Below are positions 8,443-17,336 of a stretch of 64,000 nt of DNA, piece by piece (the stretch's first letter is position 1; each line of letters starts with the position of its first letter). Source of the DNA: Sphingomonas sp. OK281 (GTDB taxonomy: Bacteria > Pseudomonadota > Alphaproteobacteria > Sphingomonadales > Sphingomonadaceae); contig NZ_FOVZ01000011.1 of assembly GCF_900115295.1 (NCBI RefSeq), positions 1 through 64,000 of the forward strand, in the 5' to 3' direction. A model generated the notes under the pieces. That model searched no databases. It was not told the origin of the DNA and saw only the letters and a list, made by a program, of their open reading frames with translations. The translations under genes and the position numbers were made by a program.

Positions 8443-9309
8443 TCATAGCTGGAGTCCGGGGTTGGTATGGTGCCCCTCGGGGCGGTGTTGCACAACCCGC
8501 CTGGCAGCATCGGCGGGCGTCAGCCCGCCAACACCGCTATGCGGGCGCACATGGTTGTAGTCGTCGCGCCAGAGCCGCAGCACCGAGCGAGCGTGACCGA
8601 GCGACACGAACAGCGTCTCGTTGAGGCATTCGTCACGCAGACGACCGTTGAAGCTCTCGACGTAGCCGTTCTGCTGCGGCTTGCCGGGTGCGATGTAGTG
8701 CCACTCGATAGGTCGCTCCTGCGTCCATCTCAGGATCGCCAGGCTGGTCAACTCGGTGCCGTTGTCGCTCACGATCATCAGCGGCGGTACGCCTCTGATG
8801 GCGATGATGGCGTCGAGCTCACGAGCGACACGCGCGCCTGACAGCGAGGTGTCGGCCACCAACGCCAGGCACTCGCGCGTGAAATCGTCGACCACCGCCA
8901 GGATGCGGATGCGTCGGCCGCTGATCAGCGTGTCGCTGACAAAGTCGAGGCTCCAGCGCTGGTTCGGACCTTGCGGCAGCGCCATGGGCGCTCGGGTGCC
9001 CATCGCTCGCTTGCGGCCACGCCGGCGCCTGACCCGCAGGTTCTCCTCGCGGTACAGCCGCAGCAGCTTCTTGTGGTTCATGATCAGCCCCTCGCGGGCC
9101 AGCATGATCCCCAGCCGCCGGTAGCCGAAGCGGCGACGCTCCGCCGCGATCTCGCGCAGCCGCGACCGCAGGTCGCCATCATCACCACGCCGGGGCGCGT
9201 AGCGCACCGACGTCCTGTCCACGCCGAAGATGGTACACGCCCGACGCTCGCTGATGCCGAACAGCTGCCGAACATGCTCGACAGCCTTCCGCTGAGCGGC
9301 GGGCTTCAC
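8443..9309 (-). CDS. IS3-family transposase OrfB (DDE integrase)
   Basis: The 288-residue catalytic part of the IS transposase. The N-terminal HTH_21-like region (FGISERRACTIFGVDRTSVRYAPRR) is followed by an rve integrase core. Its DDE residues lie in WSLDFVSD, VSDNGTEL and NGYVESFNGRLRDECLNE. It begins at a GTG overlapping the OrfA stop and lies in the -1 frame relative to OrfA. The AAAAAAC heptamer at the end of orfA can therefore produce the OrfAB fusion transposase. Confidence 0.95.
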   Translation of the reverse strand: MKPAAQRKAVEHVRQLFGISERRACTIFGVDRTSVRYAPRRGDDGDLRSRLREIAAERRRFGYRRLGIMLAREGLIMNHKKLLRLYREENLRVRRRRGRKRAMGTRAPMALPQGPNQRWSLDFVSDTLISGRRIRILAVVDDFTRECLALVADTSLSGARVARELDAIIAIRGVPPLMIVSDNGTELTSLAILRWTQERPIEWHYIAPGKPQQNGYVESFNGRLRDECLNETLFVSLGHARSVLRLWRDDYNHVRPHSGVGGLTPADAARRVVQHRPEGHHTNPGLQL

Positions 9310-9572
9310 CAGTTTTTTGCGGCGACTTCCTTCAGCACGGCATTGTCGAGCATGGCGTCGGCCAGCAGCCGTTTGAGCCGGCCGTTCTCCTCCTCAAGCA
9401 CCTTCAGCTTGCGCGCCTGCGACACGTCCATGCCGCCATACTTCGCCTTCCACGCATAGAGCGTCGCGCTGCTGATCCCATGTTTGCGACACACGTCGGC
9501 GGTCTTCATCCCGCCCTCCTGCTCGCGCAGCACCGCGATGATCTGCTCCTCGCTGAACCTGGTCTTCTTCAC
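9306..9572 (-). CDS. IS3-family transposase OrfA (HTH)
   Basis: An 88-residue DNA-binding protein: HTH_8/IS3 motif (SEEQIIAVLREQEGG, then TADVCRKHGISSATLYAWK) followed by a leucine-zipper-like helix (KLKVLEEENGRLKRLLA). Near its end the codons GCA AAA AAC form the slippery heptamer A-AAA-AAC (plus-strand 9312-9318). OrfB lies in the -1 frame, matching programmed frameshifting in this family. Confidence 0.95.
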   Translation of the reverse strand: MKKTRFSEEQIIAVLREQEGGMKTADVCRKHGISSATLYAWKAKYGGMDVSQARKLKVLEEENGRLKRLLADAMLDNAVLKEVAAKNW

Positions 9573-9719
9573 GTCCGTCTCCTCACGAAGGCGGACTCTA
9601 GCTCAAACTGGCAGAGTTTCAGGGGAGCACGTCAAGACGCTGCCGACTGCCCGGTCCGAGCATTTGCCCGACCAACATGCCCATTGACGGTTGGGGCAAA
9701 CGTCTCATAGATCGACTTT

Positions 9720-9780
9720 GGCAATGGATTTCTGCCGGGCAATTTGGCCGAACCGCTCTGATAAGAGCTGATGATTCCTA
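9720..9780 (+). promoter_or_regulatory. Fluoride riboswitch (crcB motif) controlling the ClC gene
   Basis: GGCAATGGATTTCTGCC (9720-9736) forms P1 with the conserved AATGG. It is followed by AACC, a GCTCT-GATA-AGAGC hairpin, and the hallmark TGATGATTCCTAC. These are the fixed blocks of the fluoride aptamer. The aptamer 3' strand ATTCCT (9774-9779) is complementary to AGGAAT (9804-9809) within the ribosome site of the downstream gene. Fluoride-stabilised pseudoknotting should therefore free the ribosome site, giving a translational ON switch (inference). Confidence 0.9.
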
Positions 9781-9810
9781 CTTGGCGCCTTCAGGCAGCA
9801 AGGAGGAATT

Positions 9811-11175
9811 GTGCGCGCTACCTTTCGCAATCTCGTCGGCACGCTGAACGTCGCGGCATTCATGCGCGATCGTCACGACCATGCGATCTCTGTCCTGCGC
9901 TGGGCGCTGATCTTGCTGCCCATGGCGGCACTCGTCGGGACGCTATGTGCGGCGTTCCTGCTGAGTCTCGATACCGTTACGCGACTGCGGTTTGCGTCGC
10001 CTTGGCTGCTCTATCTGCTGCCGGTGGGCGGGTTCGTTGTCGGATTACTGTACCATCTCATCGGGCGCTCGGTGGGGGGCGGCAACAACCTGATCGTGGA
10101 GCAGATCCACGAGCCTGGTGGCGGGGTGCCTCTGCGGATGGCGCCGCTCATCTTCTTCGGCACAGTGGTGACGCATCTTTTCGGTGGCTCGGCCGGACGT
10201 GAGGGCACCGCCGTCCAATTGGGCGGAAGCCTTGCCAGCGGTTTCGGCCGCGCGCTCCGCCTCGATGCGGGCGGCACGCGCATCCTGTTGATGACGGGTA
10301 TCGCAGCCGGGTTCGGCGCGGTCTTCGGCACGCCGATCGCAGGCGCGGTCTTCGCGCTCGAAGTGCTGGCGATCGGCCGCGTCGAATACTCCGCGCTAGT
10401 GCCTTGCCTCGTTGCGGCGCTGGTCGGAGATTGGACGTGCCTCGCCTGGGGTATCCATCACGGTGTCTACCCGATCGGCGCGTCGATACCGGTCGATGCG
10501 CTGCTCGTGACGAAGGCAGGTGTTGCGGGGATCATATTCGGACTGGTTGGTCTGGCCTTCGCCGAAGCCAACCACCTGGTCGGGGGATGGCTCAAGCGGA
10601 TTGTTCCCTATGGTCCGCTACGTCCAGTGATCGGCGGGGTCTTCGTTATCGCGCTCGTCTTCTTGTTCGGCACGCGCGACTATCTGGGCCTGGGTGTCCT
10701 GGCAGCGAGGCCCGACAGCCTTACCATCGCCAGCTTCTTCGGACCGGACACGCATCCGTGGAGTTGGGCGATCAAGCTCCTGTTTACCGTCGTTACGCTC
10801 GGCGCGGGTTTCAAAGGCGGTGAAGTCACGCCGTTGTTCTTCATCGGCGCAGCGCTCGGTAACGCGCTGGCGCCTTTCTTGGGCGTGCCGACGGGCCTGT
10901 TCGCCGCGATCGGCTTTGTCGCGGTCTTTGCCGGGGCCGCCAATACCCCGCTCGCCTGCACCTTCATGGGAATCGAACTGTTCGGCGCCGGCTATGCGGT
11001 GCCGATCGCCGTCGCCTGTTTCGTGGCCTATCTCTGCTCGGGCCACAACGGCATCTACCTGTCGCAGCGCGTTGCGATACCCAAGGTGCCCGCGAACGGC
11101 CTTGCCCCCAATGCAACACTGCGCGAGACACGTACACGCTGCACAGCACTTCGCGCGCAGAACCGCGTGCCGTGA
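9811..11175 (+). CDS. eriC: ClC-family fluoride/proton antiporter (ClC-F clade)
   Basis: A 454-residue ClC transporter with about ten or more membrane segments and no CBS domains. Visible signatures are GGGNNLIVEQIH (about residues 89-100) and GSAGREGTAVQLGG (126-139), with the gating glutamate in GREGT (Glu131). Later come GAVFGTPIAGAVFALEVL and GAGFKGGEVTPLFFIGAALGNAL. GNNL in place of the chloride-type GSGIP filter, plus the fluoride riboswitch upstream, support fluoride export rather than chloride transport. GTG at 9811 is chosen because AAGGAGG precedes it by 5 nt. The first 19 residues before HDHAIS may be a short cytosolic tail. Confidence 0.9.
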   Translation: MRATFRNLVGTLNVAAFMRDRHDHAISVLRWALILLPMAALVGTLCAAFLLSLDTVTRLRFASPWLLYLLPVGGFVVGLLYHLIGRSVGGGNNLIVEQIHEPGGGVPLRMAPLIFFGTVVTHLFGGSAGREGTAVQLGGSLASGFGRALRLDAGGTRILLMTGIAAGFGAVFGTPIAGAVFALEVLAIGRVEYSALVPCLVAALVGDWTCLAWGIHHGVYPIGASIPVDALLVTKAGVAGIIFGLVGLAFAEANHLVGGWLKRIVPYGPLRPVIGGVFVIALVFLFGTRDYLGLGVLAARPDSLTIASFFGPDTHPWSWAIKLLFTVVTLGAGFKGGEVTPLFFIGAALGNALAPFLGVPTGLFAAIGFVAVFAGAANTPLACTFMGIELFGAGYAVPIAVACFVAYLCSGHNGIYLSQRVAIPKVPANGLAPNATLRETRTRCTALRAQNRVP

Positions 11176-11185
11176 GTTGATGGGC

Positions 11186-11662
11186 CTAGCCTGATCCCCC
11201 CGATACGTCGGGCGCAGCCTTCGGATCGGGGTCTTGCGCCTTGCCCTTCGCGGCGCCCGGCTGCTTTGCGCTCATGGCGGTCAGATAAGCAACGATCGCC
11301 GGCACGTCAGCCTGTGCAACGGGAGCCTTGTAGACCTCGCGCATCTTGGTGACCTCCGCGGTCCACTGATCGGAAGAGAGTGGCGGCTGGTTCAGCGCCA
11401 TGCTCGCCGAATGACACGAGGTGCAGTTGGCGTTGATGACGTCGGCATGCGGGCCGGCGGGATATTGGCCTTCGTCGGTCGGGAGATCGACCGTAGTGGA
11501 CGCCAGCGAGAAGCCGCGCGCCGAGACGCTTGGCGGCGGTGGTGCGGTCGGGGCGGCAGGCGGCGGGGCGACGCGGCTGTTCGGGGCACCGATCGCGAGC
11601 AGAAGAACGACGGTCGCGCCGACGAACCCGAACGACAGCGTGCCGATGGAAGGCGTTTTCAT
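11186..11662 (-). CDS. sorB: Cytochrome c subunit of sulfite dehydrogenase (SorB-like)
   Basis: A 158-residue secreted or membrane-anchored c-type cytochrome. It has a hydrophobic N-terminal segment (TLSFGFVGATVVLLLAIGA), then a Pro-rich linker (residues 30-47). A single heme site is NANCTSCHS (CxxCH, about residue 79), with likely distal Met in VTKMREVY. It lies 13 bp after sorA on the same strand and would accept electrons from SorA in the periplasm. Its 3' end faces the ClC gene with only 10 bp between the stops. Confidence 0.88.
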   Translation of the reverse strand: MKTPSIGTLSFGFVGATVVLLLAIGAPNSRVAPPPAAPTAPPPPSVSARGFSLASTTVDLPTDEGQYPAGPHADVINANCTSCHSASMALNQPPLSSDQWTAEVTKMREVYKAPVAQADVPAIVAYLTAMSAKQPGAAKGKAQDPDPKAAPDVSGGSG

Positions 11663-11675
11663 GGGGGAGCGCTCC

Positions 11676-12899
11676 TCAGCCGACGACGATGTTGGTGGTT
11701 TCGATGTTGCCGCGCATGAACCCGCCCGGGTTCCAGATCGGCGTCATCGGCTGCGCGATGCCGGCGGTGTTCCAGCAGCGCGACATCAGTCTGGTCGGAC
11801 CCGCATGCGTGAGCGGCACCTGCGCGTCCCAGCGGCGGAAACTGTATTTGCCGTGATCGGGGCCGAGCGTCGTCTTGTACCAGGTCTTGCCGTTGTCGGT
11901 CGACACATCGACCTTGGCGACGCCGCAATCGCCGCCCATCGCAATGCCGCCCAGCGGGATCGACCGGTCGAACGCGATCGCCTGCCCTTCGTCGAGGCTC
12001 GTGACCCAACTGCGCGGGATCATCTTGTTGATCGGGACGGCCGGGAAATCCTTCTGGCCAGGCCGCACGTTCGCGCCTGGAGTGTCAGGGATCTTGTACG
12101 CCTTAGCCATCCAGTAACCGTCGTCGGGCGCGGCAAGCACCTCGATGTCGTTCAGCATCTTGACCCAATAGGTCGAATACCAGCCGGGTACGATTAGCCG
12201 GACCGGGAAGCCGTTGAGGAGCGGCATCTGTTCGCCGTTCATCCCGAAGGCGAGCATCACTTCGCCGTCGCGTGCGTGGTCGATCGACAGCGACTTGGCG
12301 AAATCCGGTGCGCCCGCAACCACCGGCTGGTCGAGCGCACCGAACCGTACCGCGACCGCGCCCGGCTTCACGCCGGCGATGTCGAGCACATCGCGCAGCC
12401 GCACGCCTAGCCATTTGGCGTTGCCCATCGCCCCGTGGCGCCACTGCGCGCCCGCGACGGGCGGCTGGAACAGCGCACGCGAATTGCCCGAGCATTGGTT
12501 GATCGCCGCCAGCTCGACGCGCGGCAGCTTCAGCAGTTGCGCGAGCGAGATCGACAGCGGCCGCGTGACCGCGCCGTGCACCTTGATCCGGAATGCCTCG
12601 ACATCGATCGCGGTCGGAATGTCGGCCCAGTGCCAGCGGACGAAGAACTGGTCGTTCGGCGTAAAGACGTCGCCATTGAACACGCTCATCGGCGTTTCCA
12701 GCAGCGGCGGGTGGATCCGCTGGAGGATCATGCTGCCCTTGCCGGGGAACGCACTGGTCATCGGCCGTTCCGATGGGCCACCCGGCAGATGCAGGTCGAT
12801 CATGCTCTGCGCCAGCGCGGGTGCGGCGATCAGCGCGCCGCTGCCGATCGCAGCCTCTGCGAGAAAGCGACGGCGGTTCGTCTCCTGCGCCAGTTTCAT
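11676..12899 (-). CDS. sorA: Periplasmic sulfite dehydrogenase molybdenum subunit (SorA-like)
   Basis: A 407-residue Tat-exported molybdoenzyme. The signal peptide is MKLAQETNRRRFLAEAAIGSG with the twin-arginine RRRFLAEA, and cleavage is likely after APALAQ. The Mo-ligating Cys136 is in INQCSGNSR. GWYSTYWVKMLNDIEVL and the C-terminal dimerisation domain follow. ATG 12899 was chosen because the alternative ATG at 12920 has GGGAG only 1 nt away. Together with SorB it oxidises sulfite to sulfate, passing electrons to cytochrome c. It sits downstream of a TDT exporter and a LysR regulator on the same strand, forming a coherent sulfite-defence unit. Confidence 0.88.
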   Translation of the reverse strand: MKLAQETNRRRFLAEAAIGSGALIAAPALAQSMIDLHLPGGPSERPMTSAFPGKGSMILQRIHPPLLETPMSVFNGDVFTPNDQFFVRWHWADIPTAIDVEAFRIKVHGAVTRPLSISLAQLLKLPRVELAAINQCSGNSRALFQPPVAGAQWRHGAMGNAKWLGVRLRDVLDIAGVKPGAVAVRFGALDQPVVAGAPDFAKSLSIDHARDGEVMLAFGMNGEQMPLLNGFPVRLIVPGWYSTYWVKMLNDIEVLAAPDDGYWMAKAYKIPDTPGANVRPGQKDFPAVPINKMIPRSWVTSLDEGQAIAFDRSIPLGGIAMGGDCGVAKVDVSTDNGKTWYKTTLGPDHGKYSFRRWDAQVPLTHAGPTRLMSRCWNTAGIAQPMTPIWNPGGFMRGNIETTNIVVG

Positions 12900-13027
12900 A
12901 TCCAGGCTGTCCACCAACATTCTCCCGTTTCTGTCATGATCTGTATGCGCGACCTGTCCGCCAGTCTGCCCGGTACGGGTCGATCGGATGCGCCGGTTCG
13001 ATCCGGCAGGACGATCAGTTCGGCCCT

Positions 13028-14179
13028 TTAATTGGCTTGGGCGATGCAGGGCGACACGAACAGGTTTCCGCGCCAGCCGCCTGCGACCGTCTTGGCGCCG
13101 ACCAGCAGCCACATCGCGGCGAGTGCGATCGTGAGGACGGTGCCGACGATCCCGAAAAAGCCGAGCTGGAGCGTCGTGCTGAGCTTGAAGGTCGCGACCG
13201 TGTAGACGCCGAGCGGGAAGGTATAGCCCCACCACCCAAGGTTGAACGGAATGCCCGCGCGCCAGTAGCGGATCGTGATCAGCGTCGCGAGCGCCAGCCA
13301 CCACAGGCCGAAGCCCCAGAGCAACAGCCCGGCGATCGTGCCGATTCCTTGCGCCACTGCGCCGATCTGGCCGAGGCCGTTGGCGGCGAGGATCGCGGGC
13401 GCGTCGCTACCAAGCACCAGCATCCCGAGCGCACCGGTGCCGATCGGACCGAGCGCGAGCCAGCTCGAGGCGGCCATGCTCTCGTGCGGCAGCTTGTGGA
13501 GAGCCATCCGCAGGATCAGGATCGCAAGAATGCCGAACGCGACCGGCACCGAATAGGCCCACAGGACATAGGAGGTCGCCAGCACAACGAACTGATGATG
13601 GGCGTCCGCCAGATGCGGTGCGAGCAGGCCTCCGCTCGCGCCTGCGACCTCGGCCGCGACCACTGGCAGGAGCCACACCGCGGTCATGCCGTCGAGCGAA
13701 TGTTCGTGCCGGGTAAACATGAGGTAGGGGATCGCTACACCGCAGGCGAGCGACATCGCGACGTCGATCCACCACAATGTCTCGGCAATCGGGATCACGC
13801 CGGCGCCGAACCGCGGCAGGCCGAACGCCAGGAACCCGTTGATGATCGTCGCGAGGCCCATCGGGATCGTACCGATGAACATCGATACGGTGTTGTGCCC
13901 GAAGATCCGCCGCGCCTCGTGCCCGAACATCGTCCAGCGCGCGGTGTAGAGCCCAACGAACAGCGTGAAGAGCGCGATGTTGAAATACCACAGTGCCTCG
14001 CCGACCCGATGCAGCGATGCGCCGACCCCCGGAACCTGCGGCAAGGCCAGCGCGAGGATGCCGGTGCCCATCGTCGCGGCGAACCAGTTGGGGGTGAACT
14101 GCCGGATCATCTCGCGTGGAGAGTCGAGCCGGCTGAGCGGCTTCAGGCCATCGAGAACGGGTTTCAAATCGGCGGTCAC
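13028..14179 (-). CDS. TDT/TehA-SSU1 family exporter, probable sulfite efflux
   Basis: A 383-residue membrane protein with about ten hydrophobic helices, of the tellurite-resistance/dicarboxylate transporter (TDT) family, which includes yeast sulfite pump Ssu1 and TehA anion channels. Family-typical parts are FTPNWFAATMGTGILALAL near the start, SMFIGTIPMGLATIINGF, and NLGWWGYTFPLGVYTVAT late in the protein. The GTG at 14179 has AAGGAG 8 nt upstream and overlaps the LysR stop (GTGA), so it is coupled to that gene. Context (SorA/SorB downstream, CysL/YeiE-like regulator upstream) points to sulfite as substrate. Other small anions remain possible. Confidence 0.85.
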   Translation of the reverse strand: MTADLKPVLDGLKPLSRLDSPREMIRQFTPNWFAATMGTGILALALPQVPGVGASLHRVGEALWYFNIALFTLFVGLYTARWTMFGHEARRIFGHNTVSMFIGTIPMGLATIINGFLAFGLPRFGAGVIPIAETLWWIDVAMSLACGVAIPYLMFTRHEHSLDGMTAVWLLPVVAAEVAGASGGLLAPHLADAHHQFVVLATSYVLWAYSVPVAFGILAILILRMALHKLPHESMAASSWLALGPIGTGALGMLVLGSDAPAILAANGLGQIGAVAQGIGTIAGLLLWGFGLWWLALATLITIRYWRAGIPFNLGWWGYTFPLGVYTVATFKLSTTLQLGFFGIVGTVLTIALAAMWLLVGAKTVAGGWRGNLFVSPCIAQAN

Positions 14180-15048
14180 TTGCCAGTCTCCTTGATGAGA
14201 TCGGTCAGCGCATCGGCCGCCCGGGTACGATAGCGCTCTTTGTGCCTCAGCGCGTAGAACGGACGCCGCGGCAGACCGAGCGGCAGATCGTGCAACGTTC
14301 CGGCCGCGATTGCAGGTGCGACGACATGCTGCGACAGGACCGCGACGCCTGCGCCAGCCTCGACCGCGCTGCGGACCGCCTCGTTCGACGGCAGGGTCAG
14401 CGCGGTGGTGAGGTCCGACGGATCGACGCCGCGCTGGCGCAACACCTCCTCGAACGACGAGCGCGTGCCCGATCCCTGCTCGCGGACAATCCAGCGCGCG
14501 GCGCGGATCCAGTCCTCGTCGATCGTGTCGGCTGCGCGGTCGCTTACCAGCACCATGCGGTCGTTCGCGACCGTCCAATGCGCGAGCGCGGGCTCGTCGA
14601 TCACACCCTCGACGAAGCCGAGCTCGACCGCACCGTCGAGCACGCGCGCCGCGGCCCCCTCGGTGTTGTCGATCGCCAGTTCTATCGTGATGGACGGGTA
14701 GCGCGCATGGAACGCGGCCAGCTGGCGGGGCAGCCAATAGCCTGCGATCGTCTGGCTTGCGACTAGCCGCAGAGTGCCGCGCTCCAGTCCTGCATATTCG
14801 GCCAGCGCAAGTTCCGCGCTGGCGGCACGGCCAAGCACTGCGCGCGCGTCGACCAGAAACATGCGGCCCGCTTCGGACAGTTCGATCCCGCGGCCGACCC
14901 GGTGGAACAGCGGCACGCCGTGCCGAGCTTCTAGCGCGGCGATGGCAGCGCTTGCGGCTGACTGCGTCACATTGAGCGCTTCGGCAGCGCGCGTCATGTG
15001 CTCGCGCTCTGCGACACCGACGAAAATCCTGAGTTGTTCGAGGGTCAT
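14176..15048 (-). CDS. LysR-family regulator of the sulfite module (CysL/YeiE-like)
   Basis: A 290-residue LysR regulator. Its N-terminal winged HTH is MTLEQLRIFVGVAEREHMTRAAEALNVTQSAAS-type (residues 1-60), followed by a substrate-binding domain (about 90-285) with LRLVASQTIAGYWLPRQLAAF. The overall pattern is that of CysL/YeiE regulators, some of which sense sulfite (family knowledge). It is first in a LysR-TDT-SorA-SorB run, so it is cotranscribed with its probable targets rather than divergent from them, which is unusual for LysR genes. Confidence 0.85.
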   Translation of the reverse strand: MTLEQLRIFVGVAEREHMTRAAEALNVTQSAASAAIAALEARHGVPLFHRVGRGIELSEAGRMFLVDARAVLGRAASAELALAEYAGLERGTLRLVASQTIAGYWLPRQLAAFHARYPSITIELAIDNTEGAAARVLDGAVELGFVEGVIDEPALAHWTVANDRMVLVSDRAADTIDEDWIRAARWIVREQGSGTRSSFEEVLRQRGVDPSDLTTALTLPSNEAVRSAVEAGAGVAVLSQHVVAPAIAAGTLHDLPLGLPRRPFYALRHKERYRTRAADALTDLIKETGK

Positions 15049-15136
15049 GCCCGATCTCCTTGCCCCAATGATAGGGAAAGGAGATCAATCTCACCAACCA
15101 AAGATTACGGTCGTTCCAATCATATATACCGATCGG

Positions 15137-16120
15137 TCATTTCAGAATGTCGATAACCGCCTCACGTTCATCGACCAGTTCGGCAATCGTGCGATCGAGC
15201 ATCGTTCGCTGGAATGGATCGAGGGTCAGGCCTTCGATACGCACATAGCCACCGCTCATGCAGTGCACCGGCACGCCGCACACCAGTCCGTGCGGGATAC
15301 CGTAGGAGCCATCTGACACCACGCCCATCGACACCCAATTATCGCCTGCCCCGTGCACCCAGTCGCGCAGATGGTCGATCGCTGCATTTGCGGCCGACGC
15401 GGCCGAGGACGCACCCCGTGCTTCGATGATCGCGGTTCCGCGCTGCGCAACGGTGGGGATCAACGTTTCGCGGTACCAAGGCTCGTCTCCGATACGGTCG
15501 GCAAGCTTTTGGCCATCGAGTTCGGCATTCCCCCAGTCGGCAAACATCGTTGGCGAATGGTTTCCCCAGACGACGAGCTTCGTAATCGCATCGACACCGA
15601 CACCCGCCTTGGCCGCAAGCTGTCCTTGCGCGCGGTTGTGATCGAGGCGGATCATCGACGTGATGTTTTCGGCAGGAAAACCCGGTGCGCTTTGCGCAAG
15701 GATCCAGGCATTTGTGTTGGCGGGATTGCCGACGACCAGGATCTTGGCGTCGCGTTTGGCCACTGCGTCCAGCGCTGCGCCCTGCGTCTTGAAGATCGCT
15801 GCGTTGGCAGCGAGCAAATCACGGCGCTCCATGCCCTTTGAGCGGGGACGAGACCCAACCAGCATGGCCGCATCGATGTCCTTGAAAGCCACCATCGGAT
15901 CATCAGTAATGATCACACCTGCCAGTAGCGGGAACGCGCAATCCTCCAGTTCCATGACCACGCCGCCTACGGCGTCCATCGCCTGCGGCACGTCGAGCAG
16001 TTGAAGGATAACGGGCTGGTCCGGTCCGAACACGTCACCCTGCGCGACCCGGAAGAGCAGCGAATAGCAAATTTGTCCTGCGGCACCGCTGATCGCGATC
16101 CTGACGGGGGGCTTGGTCAT
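15137..16120 (-). CDS. mdh: NAD-dependent malate dehydrogenase (MDH type 2)
   Basis: A 327-residue malate dehydrogenase of the cytosolic/Thermus-like type. The Rossmann loop is ISGAAGQICYSLLFRVA, substrate-binding arginines are in GSRPRSKGMERRDLL, the NAD region is VVGNPANTNAW, IRLDHNRA follows, and the catalytic histidine is in VWGNHSPT. ATG 16120 gives the normal N-terminus. It interconverts malate and oxaloacetate. The chromosomes of most sphingomonads encode a different MDH, so this may be an accessory copy (inference). It lies 46 bp downstream of a YVTN propeller gene on the same strand. Confidence 0.92.
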   Translation of the reverse strand: MTKPPVRIAISGAAGQICYSLLFRVAQGDVFGPDQPVILQLLDVPQAMDAVGGVVMELEDCAFPLLAGVIITDDPMVAFKDIDAAMLVGSRPRSKGMERRDLLAANAAIFKTQGAALDAVAKRDAKILVVGNPANTNAWILAQSAPGFPAENITSMIRLDHNRAQGQLAAKAGVGVDAITKLVVWGNHSPTMFADWGNAELDGQKLADRIGDEPWYRETLIPTVAQRGTAIIEARGASSAASAANAAIDHLRDWVHGAGDNWVSMGVVSDGSYGIPHGLVCGVPVHCMSGGYVRIEGLTLDPFQRTMLDRTIAELVDEREAVIDILK

Positions 16121-16166
16121 TTTGGAAAGGGCTTTCCTTGGGAAATTACAGACGGTGTAAGACCGA

Positions 16167-17336
16167 TCAACGCGCCGCCAGGGCAAGCGCCGCATCGCGC
16201 CCGGATGGCACCAGATTGGCGAGACCTTTTCCTGATCGCACGGCACCAGGAACGTAGATCAGGCTTTGCGCATCCGTACTGATCGGGATTGTCGACACGG
16301 TGGTGTACGTCAGCGTGTCGATCCCAGCGACCTTGTTGGTTCCGGCCAGGCTGGCATAGATCCTCGTACCATCGCCCGACGGCCAAACCGCACTCGGAGC
16401 CGCTTGTAGCGGGACGGTTGCCACAGCCTCCAGGCTGTCGGTTCTATAGACCTTGATTGCAGGTTGATCGCCGCCAACGCTGACATAGGCAAAGGAATCG
16501 TCTGCGCGCTGGGCGAAGTTGACCGCGCCCGTTGCTGGACCAGTGTTTATCACTTCGCGTAGCGCAAACGGCGGTTTGGCAGCAAAGACCGTGGTCGTGC
16601 CGCTCTCGCGGCGTGTCGCCCAGATCTGTTTGCCATCTGGCGAGACCGCGATTGCTCCCGCACCTGCACCGGTGCTGGCAACGTGTCCGACGACGCGCCG
16701 ATGCTCGACGTCGACAACCAGGATGGACGGCCTTTCAGTAAGCGATACAAAGGCATAGCGTCCGTTTGGTGACAGGATGGTCGCGCCCGCTCCGCCACTT
16801 GCTGGTACGCGGGTGATCTCCCGCGCGGTCTTAGGATCCACGACCGCGATGGCATGTTCATCGCCGAGCGAAACCCAGAGTTCGTGCCCATTGGGCGTAA
16901 ACGCGACGGCGGTAGGCGACGTCTGGAACACGGTCCGGCCTCGTTCCGTGTTCGTGGCCAGATCTACGAGCGTCACACTGTGCTGCGCTGATACCGATAC
17001 CGCCAGGGTCCGCCCGTCACGCGTTGCAGCCAGGTGCTGGACGTTCGGGCTGGAAAAGCTGGGCTCAGCTATCGCGCTCTTGGCGAGGTCGATGCGTCCC
17101 AGTTCGTTGCCCGCTGCAGGATCGATGACAACGATCTTCGTCGATGTAGGGTCAGACACATAGATCCGGTCATGATGGCTGAGGTCGATATCAGCCTTCG
17201 ACCACGGTGCCTGAACCGCCTTGATATCGTAGGGAAAGTCGTCCGCCGCAGGCGCAGCCCAATAGGCCTGAGCGATCACCGGGACTGGCGCTACGGAGGC
17301 CAACATCGCGGCAACCAAAACGATCGCAGCTTTCAT
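16167..17336 (-). CDS. Secreted YVTN-type beta-propeller protein
   Basis: A 389-residue exported protein with a Sec signal (MKAAIVLVAAMLASVAPVPVIAQA). It has at least six YVTN/NHL-like blades of about 40 residues with recurring patterns such as AVAFTPNGHELWVSLGDEHAIAVVD, ILSPNGRYAFVSLTERPSILVVD and IAVSPDGKQIWAT. Such propellers bind partners or ligands in the periplasm. No enzymatic motif is seen. It is divergent from a second propeller gene (17974) preceded by DUF305, with 260 bp between them holding both promoters. Confidence 0.82.
   Translation of the reverse strand: MKAAIVLVAAMLASVAPVPVIAQAYWAAPAADDFPYDIKAVQAPWSKADIDLSHHDRIYVSDPTSTKIVVIDPAAGNELGRIDLAKSAIAEPSFSSPNVQHLAATRDGRTLAVSVSAQHSVTLVDLATNTERGRTVFQTSPTAVAFTPNGHELWVSLGDEHAIAVVDPKTAREITRVPASGGAGATILSPNGRYAFVSLTERPSILVVDVEHRRVVGHVASTGAGAGAIAVSPDGKQIWATRRESGTTTVFAAKPPFALREVINTGPATGAVNFAQRADDSFAYVSVGGDQPAIKVYRTDSLEAVATVPLQAAPSAVWPSGDGTRIYASLAGTNKVAGIDTLTYTTVSTIPISTDAQSLIYVPGAVRSGKGLANLVPSGRDAALALAAR

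Larger units (their letters stand above)
8417..9634. mobile_element. Intact IS3-family (IS407-type) insertion sequence, 1218 bp
   Basis: Inverted ends start TGACGTGCTCCCC at 8417 and read the same from 9634 on the opposite strand, with further partial matches inward for about 40 bp. The ends are TG...CA. Both sides carry AGAC (8413-8416 and 9635-9638), a 4-bp target duplication as expected for the IS407 subgroup. It encodes OrfA and OrfB on the minus strand. Intact ends and duplication indicate a recent simple insertion, 86 bp upstream of a fluoride riboswitch. Confidence 0.93.

Noticed and set aside
12773..14233. 486-residue plus-strand frame opposite the TDT and SorA genes
   Set aside because: Arg/Asp/His-rich low-quality composition, antisense to clear transporter and molybdoenzyme genes, no ribosome site.
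14180..15097. Upstream extension of the TDT frame to 15097
   Set aside because: The extension overlaps the LysR gene in another frame and is Arg-rich; the GTG at 14179 with AAGGAG is the sensible start.
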